The notes beneath the pieces are model-generated. The model had not been told where the DNA came from and did no database searches. It saw only the letters and a program-made list of their open reading frames with translations. Of a stretch of 64,000 nt of DNA, positions 33,213 through 44,492 are shown one piece after another (position 1 is the first letter of the stretch; each line of letters begins with the position of its first letter). Source of the stretch: Cordylochernes scorpioides (taxonomy: Eukaryota; Arthropoda; Arachnida; Pseudoscorpiones; Chernetidae); NCBI GenBank assembly GCA_030710605.1, contig CP092879.1:47799946-47863945 (forward strand), read 5' to 3'. The position numbers and the translations under genes were made by a program.

Positions 33213-35706
33213 GTTTTTATTTTGTCTTCTGCTTTCGAGCGAGTAGGTCTAGAACACATTCTCTCTGAATTTTCTCATTGTTGGTGGATGAAACAGCACC
33301 AGTGATTATTTTGGCCGCTTTTGCTTGAACACTGTCTAGTCTTACTTTTAGTGATGAGCTTGAGGGAGCCCAGACCGGTGTTGCATATTCCATTATCGGT
33401 CTTATTAAGGTGGTATATGTTGTTCTGAGAATTCTGGGTTTTGCTCCCCAATTTGTTCCACATAGCCTTCTCAGAATGTTTAGTTTTCTGATAGCTCTAT
33501 TTGAGGTGCTAATTATGTGCTATGAAAATTAAAATTCCTCATAAATAATAATTAAAATAATTTTGTTGACATCTTGTCAATACATACACAGTCTGCACTA
33601 TTAAAAAAAGATAATATGCATTATAGACACTATGTACAATGAATATGGCGCCTCTGCCAGCGCTGCAGAGTTTGGTGGAGAATCGCCAGTGGGGCTCCAG
33701 CGACACCACGCATTTTGCGATCTACGATGAATACATAGATCGCGTACTTCGCCGCTTAGGAGATGGTGATGGCGTGGTCCTCGATACCAACTGGAAAGAT
33801 CCAGGACTGCAGTATCACACCTAGGTATTATGGATTTCTAATTTCATCAATTATTTGTTTGTTTATGCTTATTTTGTGGTTATATTTATGCCTTTTTCCC
33901 TGGGAGTGGAGAAGACGCATAGGTTTGGTTTTATTGGGTTTATGGTCATTTGGAGTTCCATTGCCCACTTCTCCAGTCCTCTCATTGATGTCTTCAGTAT
34001 CTTTTACGATTTTTCTATGCTGCTACTTGTGTGCCATATGGCTTTATCATCTGCATAACAGGCAACCTTTGTGTCTTCAGTGAGGTAAGGATGTATGTAG
34101 TTAATATATAGCAGATAGAGTAGAGGACTGAGCACAGATCCCTGAGGTACACCAGCCCATGTTCTTCCTTCCTTGGAAAATTCTCCATTGACCCGAACCT
34201 TTAACCTTCTTCCCCTTAAGAAGTCTGCAATCCAGATTAAGGTTTTTCCTCTTACTCCTATGTTGTGCAGCTTTTCACGTAATTTCTCCCTCCACACTCG
34301 ATCAAAAGCTGAGGTCATATCAAGGAATATAGCCGTGGTCTTCTTTGGCGGTTTTTCCCGGAAAGAATCTATTATTGATTGACAGAAGTAGAACAGTTGA
34401 TCAGTTGTACAGTGCTGGGATCTATAGGCCGTTTGGTAGAGGTTTATTTTATTATTTATTGTGAGCCAGACTATGAGCCTAGAGTGGATAATTCGTTCTG
34501 GTATTTTACAAAGTATTCTGGCGAGAGCAATTGGTCGATAGTTCTTGTATTCCTTGGCATCTTTGTTTGGCTTCAGTATTGGCACTATAATTGATATCTT
34601 CCAATTCTTTGGTAGTTTACCAGTTTGCCATGAAATGTTCAGTATTCGTAGGAGTTGATTATTAGCTTTGACTTCAAAGTGTTTAATCATTTGACCAAAG
34701 ATTAGATTATCTCTTGGTGACCTCTTGGATTTTTTTATTGATGAGTTTAGCTCATTCAGTGTGAAGTCTCTCGAGAAAATATCTTGTTGATGGAAGTTTC
34801 TTGCTTGTTTAACTAACTGGTTTATATTATTTTTAGAGTCCTGTCTTCATTCGTTTAGTTGAGTATGGAAGTGCTTGAAAGATATTCAGCAATTATGTCA
34901 GCCATCTGTTTGTTCTCGTTCTCGCTGTTCTATTCATATCGGTTAGAGTATTGGAGGATTGGTGTTGGTTTTGATTGTTCTCTAACACTCTAATTATATT
35001 CCAGTGTTGGCTGTCCTTCTTGGATCCATTCTTTTCGCAGAATTCTGCCATTTTTCTTGTTTGAATATCCAAATTTCTTGTTATATTTTGTGAATAATTT
35101 CAATGAGTTCCTTTCTGTTTTATTGTTTTAAGAAGTCCATTGATATTGTCTCTCTCTCTGAAGTCATTGCCTCGATGTTGTGGTCCTTCCAGTAAGGTAT
35201 CCACAGGTCTTTACGTCTACCTCTAGTTATCGATGCTCTTTTGCAGCTTTTTAAATGTTCGAAGAGAATTTTTCCAAGCTTTTGTCAAGCGTTCTGTAAT
35301 TCAATTCTTCGTTGCACAATTCTTCAAGCTTTTCTGTGAATTTTTTTCAAGTCGGCTTTCCTAAAGTTCCATGTTCTTTTATTCTGTTAGACATGCTTAA
35401 TTTTGAAGTTTAGGGTTGTTAAAATTGGTCTGTGGTCACTGATTGCACCTCTCAGGATTTTCCATTGTGTTGTGGGTGCGATGTTGTAATTTATCGCTGT
35501 ATGTCTATTGCGGATCTTGTGGCTGTGGACTTGGATAGATAGGTGTTCTCTCCCTTATTTAACGGTGTAAGGTCGAGGTCGGTTAGCATGTCCTCAACCT
35601 ACTGACTTTTGTTATCCTGGACAGGTGATCCCCGAATTGAACTTTTGGCGTTAAATTCGCCGAAGTATGATTGTGATATCCGAAGACGCTTCACTTAATG
35701 TCTCTA
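33213..35706 (-). pseudogene. LINE-A copy 3: endonuclease and reverse transcriptase part
   Basis: Minus-strand homology to copy 1 from the endonuclease (35706) to the RT thumb (33213). The central frame 34690-34004 is open: ILNISWQTGKLPKNWK, YRPIALARILCK, VPQGSVLSPLLY and YADD. A repeat-R insertion breaks it at about 33541-33813. The 3' side is cut by LINE-R1 and the 5' side by the mariner transposase. Copy 2 may be the missing 3' part. Confidence 0.8.
33620..33815 (-). repeat. Dispersed repeat R, inserted in LINE-A copy 3
   Basis: Opposite orientation to the copies at 7090 and 57720. Read on the plus strand here, it opens a 61-codon ATG frame (33639-33824) with ENRQWGSSDTTHFAIYDEY, largely conserved in the 57.9-kb copy. 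Whether it was ever a gene is unknown. Confidence 0.7.
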
Positions 35707-36348
35707 TTGTGTGTGCCCATACAAAATGCAAAGATTTCACGAGCGGAAAGTTGGCGATTTTGAGATGCGTCAAGAATTCGCTGCATGGGTTTTCCGGCAA
35801 ATTGATATTGATGAAAACTGGCTGTCGAATGTTCTGTGAACAGATGATGCTCACTTTTCTCTAAACGGAGAATTTAACATTCAAAACAGCCGCATTTGGG
35901 CAACAGAAAACCCTAGGATTTTCACAGAAATGCCACTTTACCAGCCTAGAGTTACAGTTTTGTGTGGGTTCACTTCTTTTATTATTGGGTCATTTTTCTT
36001 TGAAAAACCAATGGAAGAACTTTTAAAACCGTTTTTGTAACTGGTGAACGTTATGAGAAAAGGGTATTCCCATATTGCAGGGTAAAAGCACTAAGCGAAA
36101 TAACATTCATGAAAGATGGAGGACCTCCTCATATCTCCCGAGGTGCCAAACAATTGCTGAAGGATACGTTCGGTGAAAATCGTGTGATAGGTCACCACTT
36201 TATATACCAGTGGCCTCCAAGATCAACAGACTTGACGCCTTGCGATTTTTGTTTATGGGGATACATTAAATCGTGTGTTTATCGATGCTGGCCTACCACA
36301 TTGGCCATGTTGAAGGCTTCTATCAGATGGCACGCTTTATCAATTTAA
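35707..36348 (+). pseudogene. Mariner/IS630-like transposase, truncated and frameshifted
   Basis: Plus-strand segments in shifting frames give TDDAHFSLNGEF, then RIWATENPR, RVTVLCGFTSFF, MKDGGPPHI and TDLTPCDFCLWGY. These are the three catalytic acidic blocks of a mariner-type (DDD) transposase. The N-terminal DNA-binding half is missing at the LINE-A boundary. It belongs with the inverted ends at 26190 and 37620. Confidence 0.75.
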
Positions 36349-36429
36349 CAGATATGTTATTTAATGCTGTCCATTCTGTCATTTATCGTCTGCAGGCGGT
36401 GATTGAGAATGAAGGGTGCCACATTGAGC

Positions 36430-37223
36430 AAGGATTGTGACCTAATACAAGAGAGAAGGCAGTTACCTCATGTGTTGTATAAGCCGCCATGTATTATATT
36501 ATCTATCAATATTTTGCAGCTCTTTGTGTTGGGATATGGGGATAATAAATGCTGTCCTCACATCTCGACTCTTTTTTTTGTGAACAGTAATATTTTGTTT
36601 GTCATTTGCTCACATATTATGTCGTGCAAACCAGAGTGTTATAACTTCTCGAATAACACTGGTACACACAATTTTACCCCTTATGTTTAGTTTTTCGCTT
36701 TTCGCTCATTAGAAGAAATACATAGATAATAGATAATAGATAACATAGAAATACATACATAAGAAATACATGTAGCATAAGGAATATTTTCTGTATACCA
36801 ATAACTTTAGAAATTTTGTGAAAAAAAATAATACAAAATGATTTTACTACCACGTTTTTCAACGCAAAAGGTCGATTTAAAATTTATTTTTATTTGAGGG
36901 GACACATTTTTAAAATTGTGTACAGTATAATAAAAAATGATAACATTTGACAAGCCCATAGGATATTTGGAATAAAGTACGACAAATATATTTTGTCACT
37001 CCCCTCTATATTTCATTTGTTGGATCATGACAAATATCCAGTTAAATAGTCAAGGGTCGCCAATCAGTCAAGAAACTACACATTTCTTATAGCAAGAAAT
37101 CCTATTAATAGTGCCATCATAATTTTTGGTACTATATTAACATTTCAAAAATTCGTATATTGATATCAGCAGTGTTTTTCAAACATTCAATCTATTTCAC
37201 AAAACCTCATATAAAAATAAATA
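36430..37223. other. Transposon 3' interior without genes
   Basis: AT-rich stretch between the transposase remnant and the right inverted repeat. No credible frame. Confidence 0.5.
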
Positions 37224-37620
37224 TTTTGCTACATGTTTTAATTTGCATTTACCTATTTTACATATCTCTTATTGTATTTAAAATCGTTAAACAATTCTTC
37301 ATACTTTTGGCGAAGTGGTGTTTTATTAATTTGTTATTTGATATTATTAGGGTTCTTTCCTGGTATTCAAAAAGGAAAAATACGTGTCGATCAGTTATAT
37401 TTTTCAATTTATCAAACAATTTGGCCGCTGAATCTCTGATTCTGGTAGAGCGCCATCTGGCGAATAAAATTGTAACTAAAATCAATTTCCAATTTTTCAT
37501 TATTTGCCATAAAAAATCCCATTGCATCCTGAATACAATGGTGTTTACCGCATTGCTCTAGCGCAAATATTCGCGGAGTTATTAATTTTTAAAATAGTGC
37601 GGGACTTTTGGATCACCCTG
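37224..37620 (-). repeat. Right terminal inverted repeat, 397 bp
   Basis: Inverse copy of 26190-26587, ending gggacttttggatcaccctg before TA. Confidence 0.8.
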
Positions 37621-37622
37621 TA

Positions 37623-38490
37623 TATATCATCTTTCTTTTAGTTTCTTCTATTCGTATTACAGCATGTTCAAGGATGTTATTGTACGAAAACTTGTCAAGT
37701 TTATACCTTTTTAATAAAGAAATTTATCGTCGTTAGATTTTTATCTTTTCTTAGAAATGATAACCTGCGATTCCTCCTCTTGATATTGTTGCAGCACCAG
37801 GCTGCGGTTTGGCAGATTCTTCAATCTTGATTCTCTCCTCAGACACTTCTTGGATCTTTCCAGAACGTGTTCAACCATCTTGCAAGGTTAAACCAGTCAA
37901 TAATAAGACAACTGTTACGACTACTAGAATAGTCAACTTTATTTTTATGTGAATATGTTTGTAATTTAAAAACAAATAAAAAAAGTATGTAAATTTATTT
38001 AAATGAATAAATTAGTATGTAAATTTCTTTGAATGTATAAATTGACCGTGCTGTTAAATAAAAAAGAGTTTTGGATGATTGATAGTTGTCCTTAGAGACT
38101 CTTCCTTGGAGTTGCCGAGCTGGTCAAGTAGCTGGACACTAGGTCATCTCTCAAGGTAAAGAGAGACCCCCCCCCTCAATAACAACTATATTTTTAGGTA
38201 ACACCTAGAATATATCTTTATTTATCACATCAAAGTTTAAAGCAGGTTGGGTATTCAGTGTATCATAAATACAAATTATTTCATAATAATATTCTGTTTT
38301 ATAAAAATAAATAAATATGAAATTTAAATTTGATATTTATGGAAAATAATATCATAAATAATTTAAAAATAGGCGCATTAACCATGATGCACAATATTTT
38401 ATTCAATTTTTTAAAATTTTCTGTAATTTTAAAAATTGTTTGAACTTGAAATATTTAGATTTTATTTAATCAACGAATATTCACAAAGTT
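37623..38490. other. Gene-free AT-rich stretch
   Basis: No frame is credible. At 38111-38128 gttgccgagctggtcaag resembles the A-box half of a tRNA-Leu/Ser, but no B box or cloverleaf follows. Confidence 0.45.
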
Positions 38491-38592
38491 TAATATTTAA
38501 TTAAAAAGACATATATTGGATCAAAATATCATTTCTTTTACCAATATTTCAGTTGGATGAACGCCAACCTTTATCAAGGTATTATAACATAT

Positions 38593-38797
38593 TGTTAGGT
38601 TTTTTATAAGTTGTTTTTTTATAGATTAATTTATTTATATTTTGACCAGATGACCGGACGACTTTACATGTATATAATTGGTTTTTAAATGATGTAAATT
38701 AGTTAGTTATGAAAGGAAATTAAAAGTGTTGATTTTCTTAGAGGTGTTGGTGTTTACTCTGCTCGATTGTAGACTAGGAAAGAATTGGTTCCTAACA
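38593..38797 (+). repeat. Copia 5' LTR
   Basis: Starts tgttaggttttttataag and ends ggttcctaaca. The first and last bases form the TG...CA boundary. It is followed directly by a primer-binding-like ggttatgggcccagcagc (38798-38815). Confidence 0.92.
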
Positions 38798-39052
38798 GGT
38801 TATGGGCCCAGCAGCACGCTTCCACTGCGCCGTAGAAGTAATCAGAGGTTAAAGCTGAAGAAAGTAAAGTAGAGAAAACTTGAAGATAAAGCTAAAGAAA
38901 AAAGGCTGAATGCTAAAGAAGATAAGGCCAGGGAATACAGGGCTAAAGAAGACAATTTTAAGTTGGGCTAAAGAAGATAAAGCAACGAAGAAGAAGAAGA
39001 AAAGATTTGAGTTATAATTTTTTGTGAAATTTGCATAGCTAGAAAAAAATCA

Positions 39053-40207
39053 TTGGCTGATGAATTGAGAATACCTAAACTAGATGGTAATAATTATTAT
39101 TCGTGGGCTATAAGAACTAAATCTATTTTGATCCAGAAGGACATATGGGATGCGATTGAACCTGGCTTTCCTAGTGAAACTTCAGAAAAACAGAAGCGGA
39201 AAGATAATTTGGCATTATCTGTCATATTATTAGCAGTTGAAGATTCATTCCTGGATGATATCGGTGATTGTAAACGAGCGATCGATGCATGGCAGATACT
39301 GGAGGACATCCACACAAAGTACGGCTTACTGCACATATTACAGCTACTAAGAGAGTTTTTCAACATTATAAAAAGAAATGACGAAGATATGAAAGAATAT
39401 TTCGCGAGAATAATGGAATGTCATAGAAAATTAGCAAAGTGTCACCATGGATTTGGGGATGGCGAATTGGCGTTGATTATGTTATTGGGATTACCAAAAA
39501 GTTACGAGCCGCTGATTCTCAGTTTGGAACAGCAGGAGGAGAAGCTATCTACTAGTATGGGTAAATCTAAATTACTTTTAGAAGAAAAACGACAGAAACA
39601 GCGTCAAATTCCTCAAGAAGATCCTAATTGCGCTTTTGCGGTAAGAAGAGAAGAAGATGCATGCAAATCACCATGTCAAGAGCAAAATAAATTTGAATAT
39701 GATCAACCAAGGAATTATCATAATACGTGGACGTAAGGGAAAAGGGAAAATTATAATTACTCCAGGCAGATAAGATGTTTCAGTTGTGGCAAATTAGGAC
39801 ACATAGCTAGGAATTGCAGATTTGCCAACTCATCAAGGAGAATTAGAGAAGGTATGCTGAAACAAAGTACGTTAGACCTTACTCATAAAGTCCTATTTGC
39901 AAATAACTTGAAAAACAACAACTCTCAAAATATCTGGTTTCTAGACAGTGGAGCTACTGAACACATGACGTCAAACAGACCGAAAATGACTAATATAAAA
40001 AGTATTTCAACTTCAGTTGAAATGGCAAACAATGAGAAAATAAAAGTATCAGAGATGGGTGATGTAACCATCAAACTCGGTCACGAATATGGAGGTGAAA
40101 CCTTGTTCTTGGAAAACGTATTATACGTTCCTGAATTAGACGGAAATATTTTGTCTGTTGGAAGGATTGAGGAAAGAGGAAAACAAAGTTTTATTCCAGA
40201 ATGGTAA
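39053..40207 (+). pseudogene. gag: Copia gag, zinc knuckle and protease
   Basis: The first part (39053-39736) encodes the copia capsid, starting ADELRIPKLDGNNYYSW. Its expected ATG is not intact; the frame opens with TTG. One in-frame TAA (39734-39736) precedes the zinc knuckle CFSCGKLGHIARNC. The frame then continues through the aspartic protease motif WFLDSGATEHM to a TAA at 40205. The pol frame is reached by a one-base shift in an A-rich run around 40180. The stop between capsid and knuckle is likely a mutation, though programmed readthrough cannot be excluded. Confidence 0.85.
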
Positions 40208-41561
40208 GGCCTCTGTTTTTGGAAGTGATGGCGGGTTAATTTTGAAATCTAATAGAAGAGGAAGAATCTATACAGTGGAAGAACTTAAGATAGCAAAAGT
40301 GAAGTCACCTAGTGCATATATCTGGCACAGAAGGCTGGGACACATTTACAAAAGGGATCTTCAAAATGTGAGTGACACAGCAGAGTGCGAGGTGTGCCTT
40401 GAAGGTAAAATGAGAAGACTCCCATTTCCTTCCAAACCTGTCGAAAGTAAGAAGACTTCATCACCCTTGGAGCTCATCCATTCGGATGTAGTAGGTCCCA
40501 TTAGCCCAATGTCGAAGGGAGGGAACAATTATTTTGTGACGTTCATAGACGACTTCACTCATTACACTACAGTATATTTTATGAGATCTAAATCGGAGGT
40601 ACTAGAAAGATTTAAAGAATATAAGAACAGTGTTGAGAATTACCATAGCAGAAAAATCAAAGTACTAAGAAGTGATAATGGTACGGAATATGTTAACCAC
40701 GAATTTAATAAATTCCTTAATGAAGGTGGCATCAAGCGACAGCTTACAGTTCCAAGAACACCTCAGCAAAATGGAACTGCGGAAAGAATGAATCAGACAT
40801 TGCTAAACACAGCAAGGTGCATTTTGCTTGAATCAGGGATTCCCAAATCATTCTGGGCAGATGCGGTAAATACAGCATGTTACTTGAGAAACAAATGCTC
40901 TATAAAGGCGATAAGTAACAAAATATCCGAAGAAATGTGGACCGAACGGCCAGTGAATATTGAGCATATCCGAGTTTTCGGTTGTCAGACCTGGGCATAC
41001 AACGACCAGCGTCGATCCAAATTTGATTCAAGAAGCAGAGAATGTGTTTTAATTGGTTATCCGGAAGGAGTCAAAGGATACAAGGTTTGGTATATCAGAA
41101 ACAATAAGGTCTTCGTAACCAGAAACGTCAGATTTAGAAAAGACGTTTTCCCAACCAAGAAAATTGATAAACAAATTTCACATGAAACTGATTTTTTCCA
41201 GGTTTTACATAACAATTTCGAAGAAGACTATGAATCTGTAAATGAGGAAGAGACGAAATTTGTAGAAAGAAACCAGAAAGACGAAGAATTAAAGAAGGAA
41301 GATGAAGGGGAATACCAAAATGAAGCAGCGATCCCAAGAGGATATTCAGGGACGGATGAAGAAACAATATCGGAAGAGAATAATCTGAATAACATGGAAC
41401 GAAGAGAGGATGGAGAGCAGGCCTGTGAAGACGAAGAACTGAGGAGAAAAGACGAAGAGGAAGGCCAGAATGAAACTATAATCCCAAGAAGATCTTCAAG
41501 AATTGCGGCTTGGCGGAGGGAGTATTGCAGATATTCTAACTGGGGGAATTGGAAGAATTAA
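40158..41561 (+). CDS. pol: Copia integrase polyprotein, ending before RT
   Basis: An open frame of about 467 codons. It has the GAG-pre-integrase zinc region (HRRLGH, CEVC) and an integrase core with HSDVVGP, RSDNGTEYV and QQNGTAERMN, supplying D, D and E. A C-terminal extension rich in Glu/Lys ends with IIPRRSSRIAAWRRE. In complete copia elements the RRSSR block precedes reverse transcriptase; here a stop comes within 20 codons, and a polypurine tract and the 3' LTR follow. Integrase looks intact. Confidence 0.9.
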   Translation: MEGLRKEENKVLFQNGKASVFGSDGGLILKSNRRGRIYTVEELKIAKVKSPSAYIWHRRLGHIYKRDLQNVSDTAECEVCLEGKMRRLPFPSKPVESKKTSSPLELIHSDVVGPISPMSKGGNNYFVTFIDDFTHYTTVYFMRSKSEVLERFKEYKNSVENYHSRKIKVLRSDNGTEYVNHEFNKFLNEGGIKRQLTVPRTPQQNGTAERMNQTLLNTARCILLESGIPKSFWADAVNTACYLRNKCSIKAISNKISEEMWTERPVNIEHIRVFGCQTWAYNDQRRSKFDSRSRECVLIGYPEGVKGYKVWYIRNNKVFVTRNVRFRKDVFPTKKIDKQISHETDFFQVLHNNFEEDYESVNEEETKFVERNQKDEELKKEDEGEYQNEAAIPRGYSGTDEETISEENNLNNMERREDGEQACEDEELRRKDEEEGQNETIIPRRSSRIAAWRREYCRYSNWGNWKN

Positions 41562-41615
41562 ACTGACCAGTATCTTGACCACTCGAGGCCTCCGATGAGG
41601 GTATGAAAACAACTT

Positions 41616-41628
41616 TAAAATGGGGGGC
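41616..41628 (+). promoter_or_regulatory. Copia polypurine tract
   Basis: taaaatgggggg lies just before the 3' LTR, at the expected place for plus-strand priming. Confidence 0.75.
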
Positions 41629-41630
41629 AT

Positions 41631-41836
41631 TGTTAGGTTTTTTATAAGTTGTTTTTTTAATAGATTAATTTATTTATATTTTGACCAGATGACCGGACGA
41701 CTTTACATGTATATAATTGGTTTTTAAATGATGTAAATTAGTTAGTTATGAAAGGAAATTAAAAGTGTTGATTTTCTTAGAGGTGTTGGTGTTTACTCTG
41801 CTCGATTGTAGGCTAGGAAAGAATTGGTTCCTAACA
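41631..41836 (+). repeat. Copia 3' LTR
   Basis: 206 bp, differing from the 5' LTR by one extra T/A in a homopolymer and an A-to-G change near the end. Confidence 0.92.
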
Positions 41837-41996
41837 CATATTAATGTGTGTCAACAACAAACAAAGTTTGTGAGTTTGTTGTTGACACACATTAATATGT
41901 TATAATACCTTGATAAAGGCTGGCGTTCATCCAACTGAAATATTGGTAAAATAAATGGTATTTTGATCAAATATATGCCTTTTTAATTAAATATAT

Positions 41997-42220
41997 TGAC
42001 ACGTTTCTGAATTTTGTAATTAATTTTGTAATTGGTTTTTCATTGATTTTTAATGTGTGATCAATAACTCTTATCATCATTGGAAAAAAAAGAACAATGA
42101 ATAAACAGAAGAACAACAACATGGTAAATTTGCCTATTTATTTAAAACAAACAAACAAATTAGATAAGGATTTAAAATAAAACATTTCTTTAAAAGTTAA
42201 AGCAAAAATAAAACGTTACA
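41997..42220 (+). repeat. Gypsy 5' LTR
   Basis: 224 bp. A primer-binding-like tggcgcagctacgaaagg follows about 9 bases after its end (from 42230). Confidence 0.88.
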
Positions 42221-42296
42221 TAAAATATTTGGCGCAGCTACGAAAGGATTAAAATATAAATCAAAAAAGGCTTCGACGAAAGAAAAAGTAAGTACA

Positions 42297-44492
42297 ATGG
42301 CAGTAAATGTAAACAAATTAGAGAAATTTAGCGGTGATAAAGGTTCAATTCGGCCTGAATCATGGCTTAAACTATATGAATTGGAAACTAGTAAACTAGA
42401 TGAAGTCGATAGAATCAATAATCTAATTTATTATTTATCAAAAGATGCTTTAGAATGGTTTGCTGATGAAATATTGAGCAACGCATCCATTAAAAAATGG
42501 GATACTGTTAAACTCAAATTAATTCAGCGCTTTGGTTATAAAGTTGAAAGCCCTATAGTTGCAGCATCAAAAAGAAGACTTAAAAAAGAAGAAACCGTGG
42601 AAGATTATTTTAGAGATAAAATTAGATTATTAAATCAAACAAGCCTCAATAATGTCGAGAAACTAAAAATGTTAACGGATGGATTGCCATTAGATTGGAA
42701 AAATTATCTCGTAACAGCCCAGCCTAAAGATCCATCACATTGGATGCAGATTGCCATGGAGATTGAACAAAACAATAATCAAATAAGGCTACAACAGAGA
42801 AGTAAAACCAAGGTTTTCAATATAACTACACCTACAATCTCAAAAAATTGCCCATATTGGTGTCCTATTTGTAAGAAAAAAGGATTGTATTTTAAACATT
42901 GGATAAGTGATTGCAAAGATTATGATCCTAATTATAAAGACAAGCTTAAACACCAAGCAATTAATATCACCACAGATGTTAAACAAACCATAGCTGATTC
43001 ACTTTGCATAGCAAATACCAATTTTCCTTATAGATTTGTTAATGTTGAAGTTTTACTTAATAATATTCCAGTTTCATCTTTTATTGATACCGGGTCAACT
43101 ATTTCATTAATGAGCTGTTCGCTTTTAAAACAACATAAGTTAAAATTGAATGTAAACGATAGAATCAAAATTAAACAAGTAGATAGTTTTGCATATACTT
43201 TAGGATCAGTAGAAGTATTTTTGAAAATCCATTCTAAACTTGTCGGGTGTAAGCTTCATGTAGTGAAAAACTTTAGCTATCCATTGCTTATTGGACTTGA
43301 TGTAGCAGGAAAAATTGGATTAATAATTGACACAAAAGACAAAGCGGTGTATGTTAAAGGAAATGAATGTTTTTATATATCTCCTGAAACGCATCTTCCA
43401 TCTGTTCAGCAAAAAGAGCTTAATCAATTACTTAAAGAAAATCAAGCATTGTTCAGCCAGCATGAAACTGACATCGGAAGGATTGCTGTTCAACACAAGA
43501 TCCATACAATTGAACATCCACCCATCAGTTGTAGACCATATAGAAGACCACTTGCCGAATATGATGAAATAAAAAGACAAGTTGAAGAATTGAGTAAAAA
43601 GGGACTAATAAGAGAATCTAAGTCACCTTGGGCCTTCCCCGTAGTGTTGGTCTCTAAAAAGGATGGTTCACAAAGGATGTGCATAGATTACCGAAAACTG
43701 AATGCAATTACAATTGATGACAAGCAGCCTCTTCTATACATCCAAGATATGTTTGATCGCTTACATAATGCGAAATACTTCACAACACTTGACATAGCAT
43801 GGGGCTATTGGCATGTTGAAATACATCCAGACTCTGTTGAGAAAACTGCTTTCATTACAAATGACGGGCATTATGAATTTTTGGTTATGCCATTTGGCTT
43901 GAAAAATGCTCCAAGTACTTTTCAGCGAATAATTCAGCATATTATTGGAAATCTTCTTTGGAACGGTGTTTGTAATTATCAAGATGATATTCTAATTTAC
44001 AGCAGTACTTTTAAAGATCATATTGAACTCATGAAGAAAATATTTGACAAGCTTAAAGAAAACAATATAAAACTCAAGTTGAAGAAATGCTCCTTTGCAA
44101 AACAAGAAATAAGATATTTAGGTCATATCATAGGACATAACAAGATAAAACCTGACCCTGAAAAAACAAAGGCAATAAATGAGTTCCCTCAACCTAAAAC
44201 AGTGAAGCAAGTAAGGCAGTTTTTGGGTTTAGCAGGTTACTACAGGAAATTTATTCCTAAATTTAGTGAAATTGCAGATCCTTTAACAAGCCTCACAAGA
44301 AAAAATAAGTTATTCAAATGGACTACTGAAGTTAACAAATCATTTCAGGAACTAAAGTCTCATTTATCCACAGATCCAGTTCTTTCTACATATGATCCTT
44401 CATTACCATGTAAGCTTTATAGATGCATCTAAGCTGTAAGATGCACATCTAAACTGGGAATTGGTGCTATTTTAGCTCAAATTGGAAATGAT
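42297..44492 (+). pseudogene. pol: Gypsy Gag-protease-reverse transcriptase
   Basis: A single frame starts with ATG at 42297. Gag includes an atypical zinc motif (CPICKKKG, H, C). Protease has FIDTGSTISLM. Reverse transcriptase has FPVVLVSKKDGSQRMCIDYR, an intact catalytic YQDD at about 43977, and the FLGLAGYYRKFI block. A stop at 44430 lies in a short direct duplication (agatgcatctaa against agatgcacatctaa) at the RNase H start; the same frame then continues to the insertion point at 44492. Gag and Pol are not separate frames. Confidence 0.88.

Larger units (their letters stand above)
26190..37620 (+). mobile_element. Mariner-type transposon with ~397-bp inverted ends, filled with LINEs
   Basis: The left end (26190-26587) and right end (37224-37620) are inverted copies with roughly 95% identity by eye, each starting cagggtgatccaaaagtccc and bordered by TA. 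Between them lie a decayed transposase (35707-36348) and nested LINE insertions. The simplest reading is one DNA transposon inflated to 11.4 kb. Two independent MITEs in opposite orientation are the alternative. Confidence 0.55.
38593..41836 (+). mobile_element. Copia-type LTR retrotransposon lacking reverse transcriptase
   Basis: A 3244-bp element with 205- and 206-bp LTRs and a 5-bp duplication, CATAT, at 38588-38592 and 41837-41841. The interior encodes Gag, protease and integrase in copia order, then stops; RT and RNase H are absent. The LTRs differ by one substitution and one one-base indel, so the insertion is young. The RT deletion may predate it. Confidence 0.92.
38491..41996. mobile_element. 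Foldback element split by the copia insertion
   Basis: Arms of about 120 bp (aatattaattaaaaag-type ends, ccaatatttcagttggatga inside, gtgtgtcaacaacaaac near the loop) are inverted around 41870. The copia element interrupts the left arm at 38592/41837. The gypsy LTR abuts the right end. Non-coding. Confidence 0.75.

Noticed and set aside
38111..38180. tRNA-Leu/Ser gene
   Set aside because: Only an A-box-like half is present; no B box, anticodon arm or matching acceptor stem follows.
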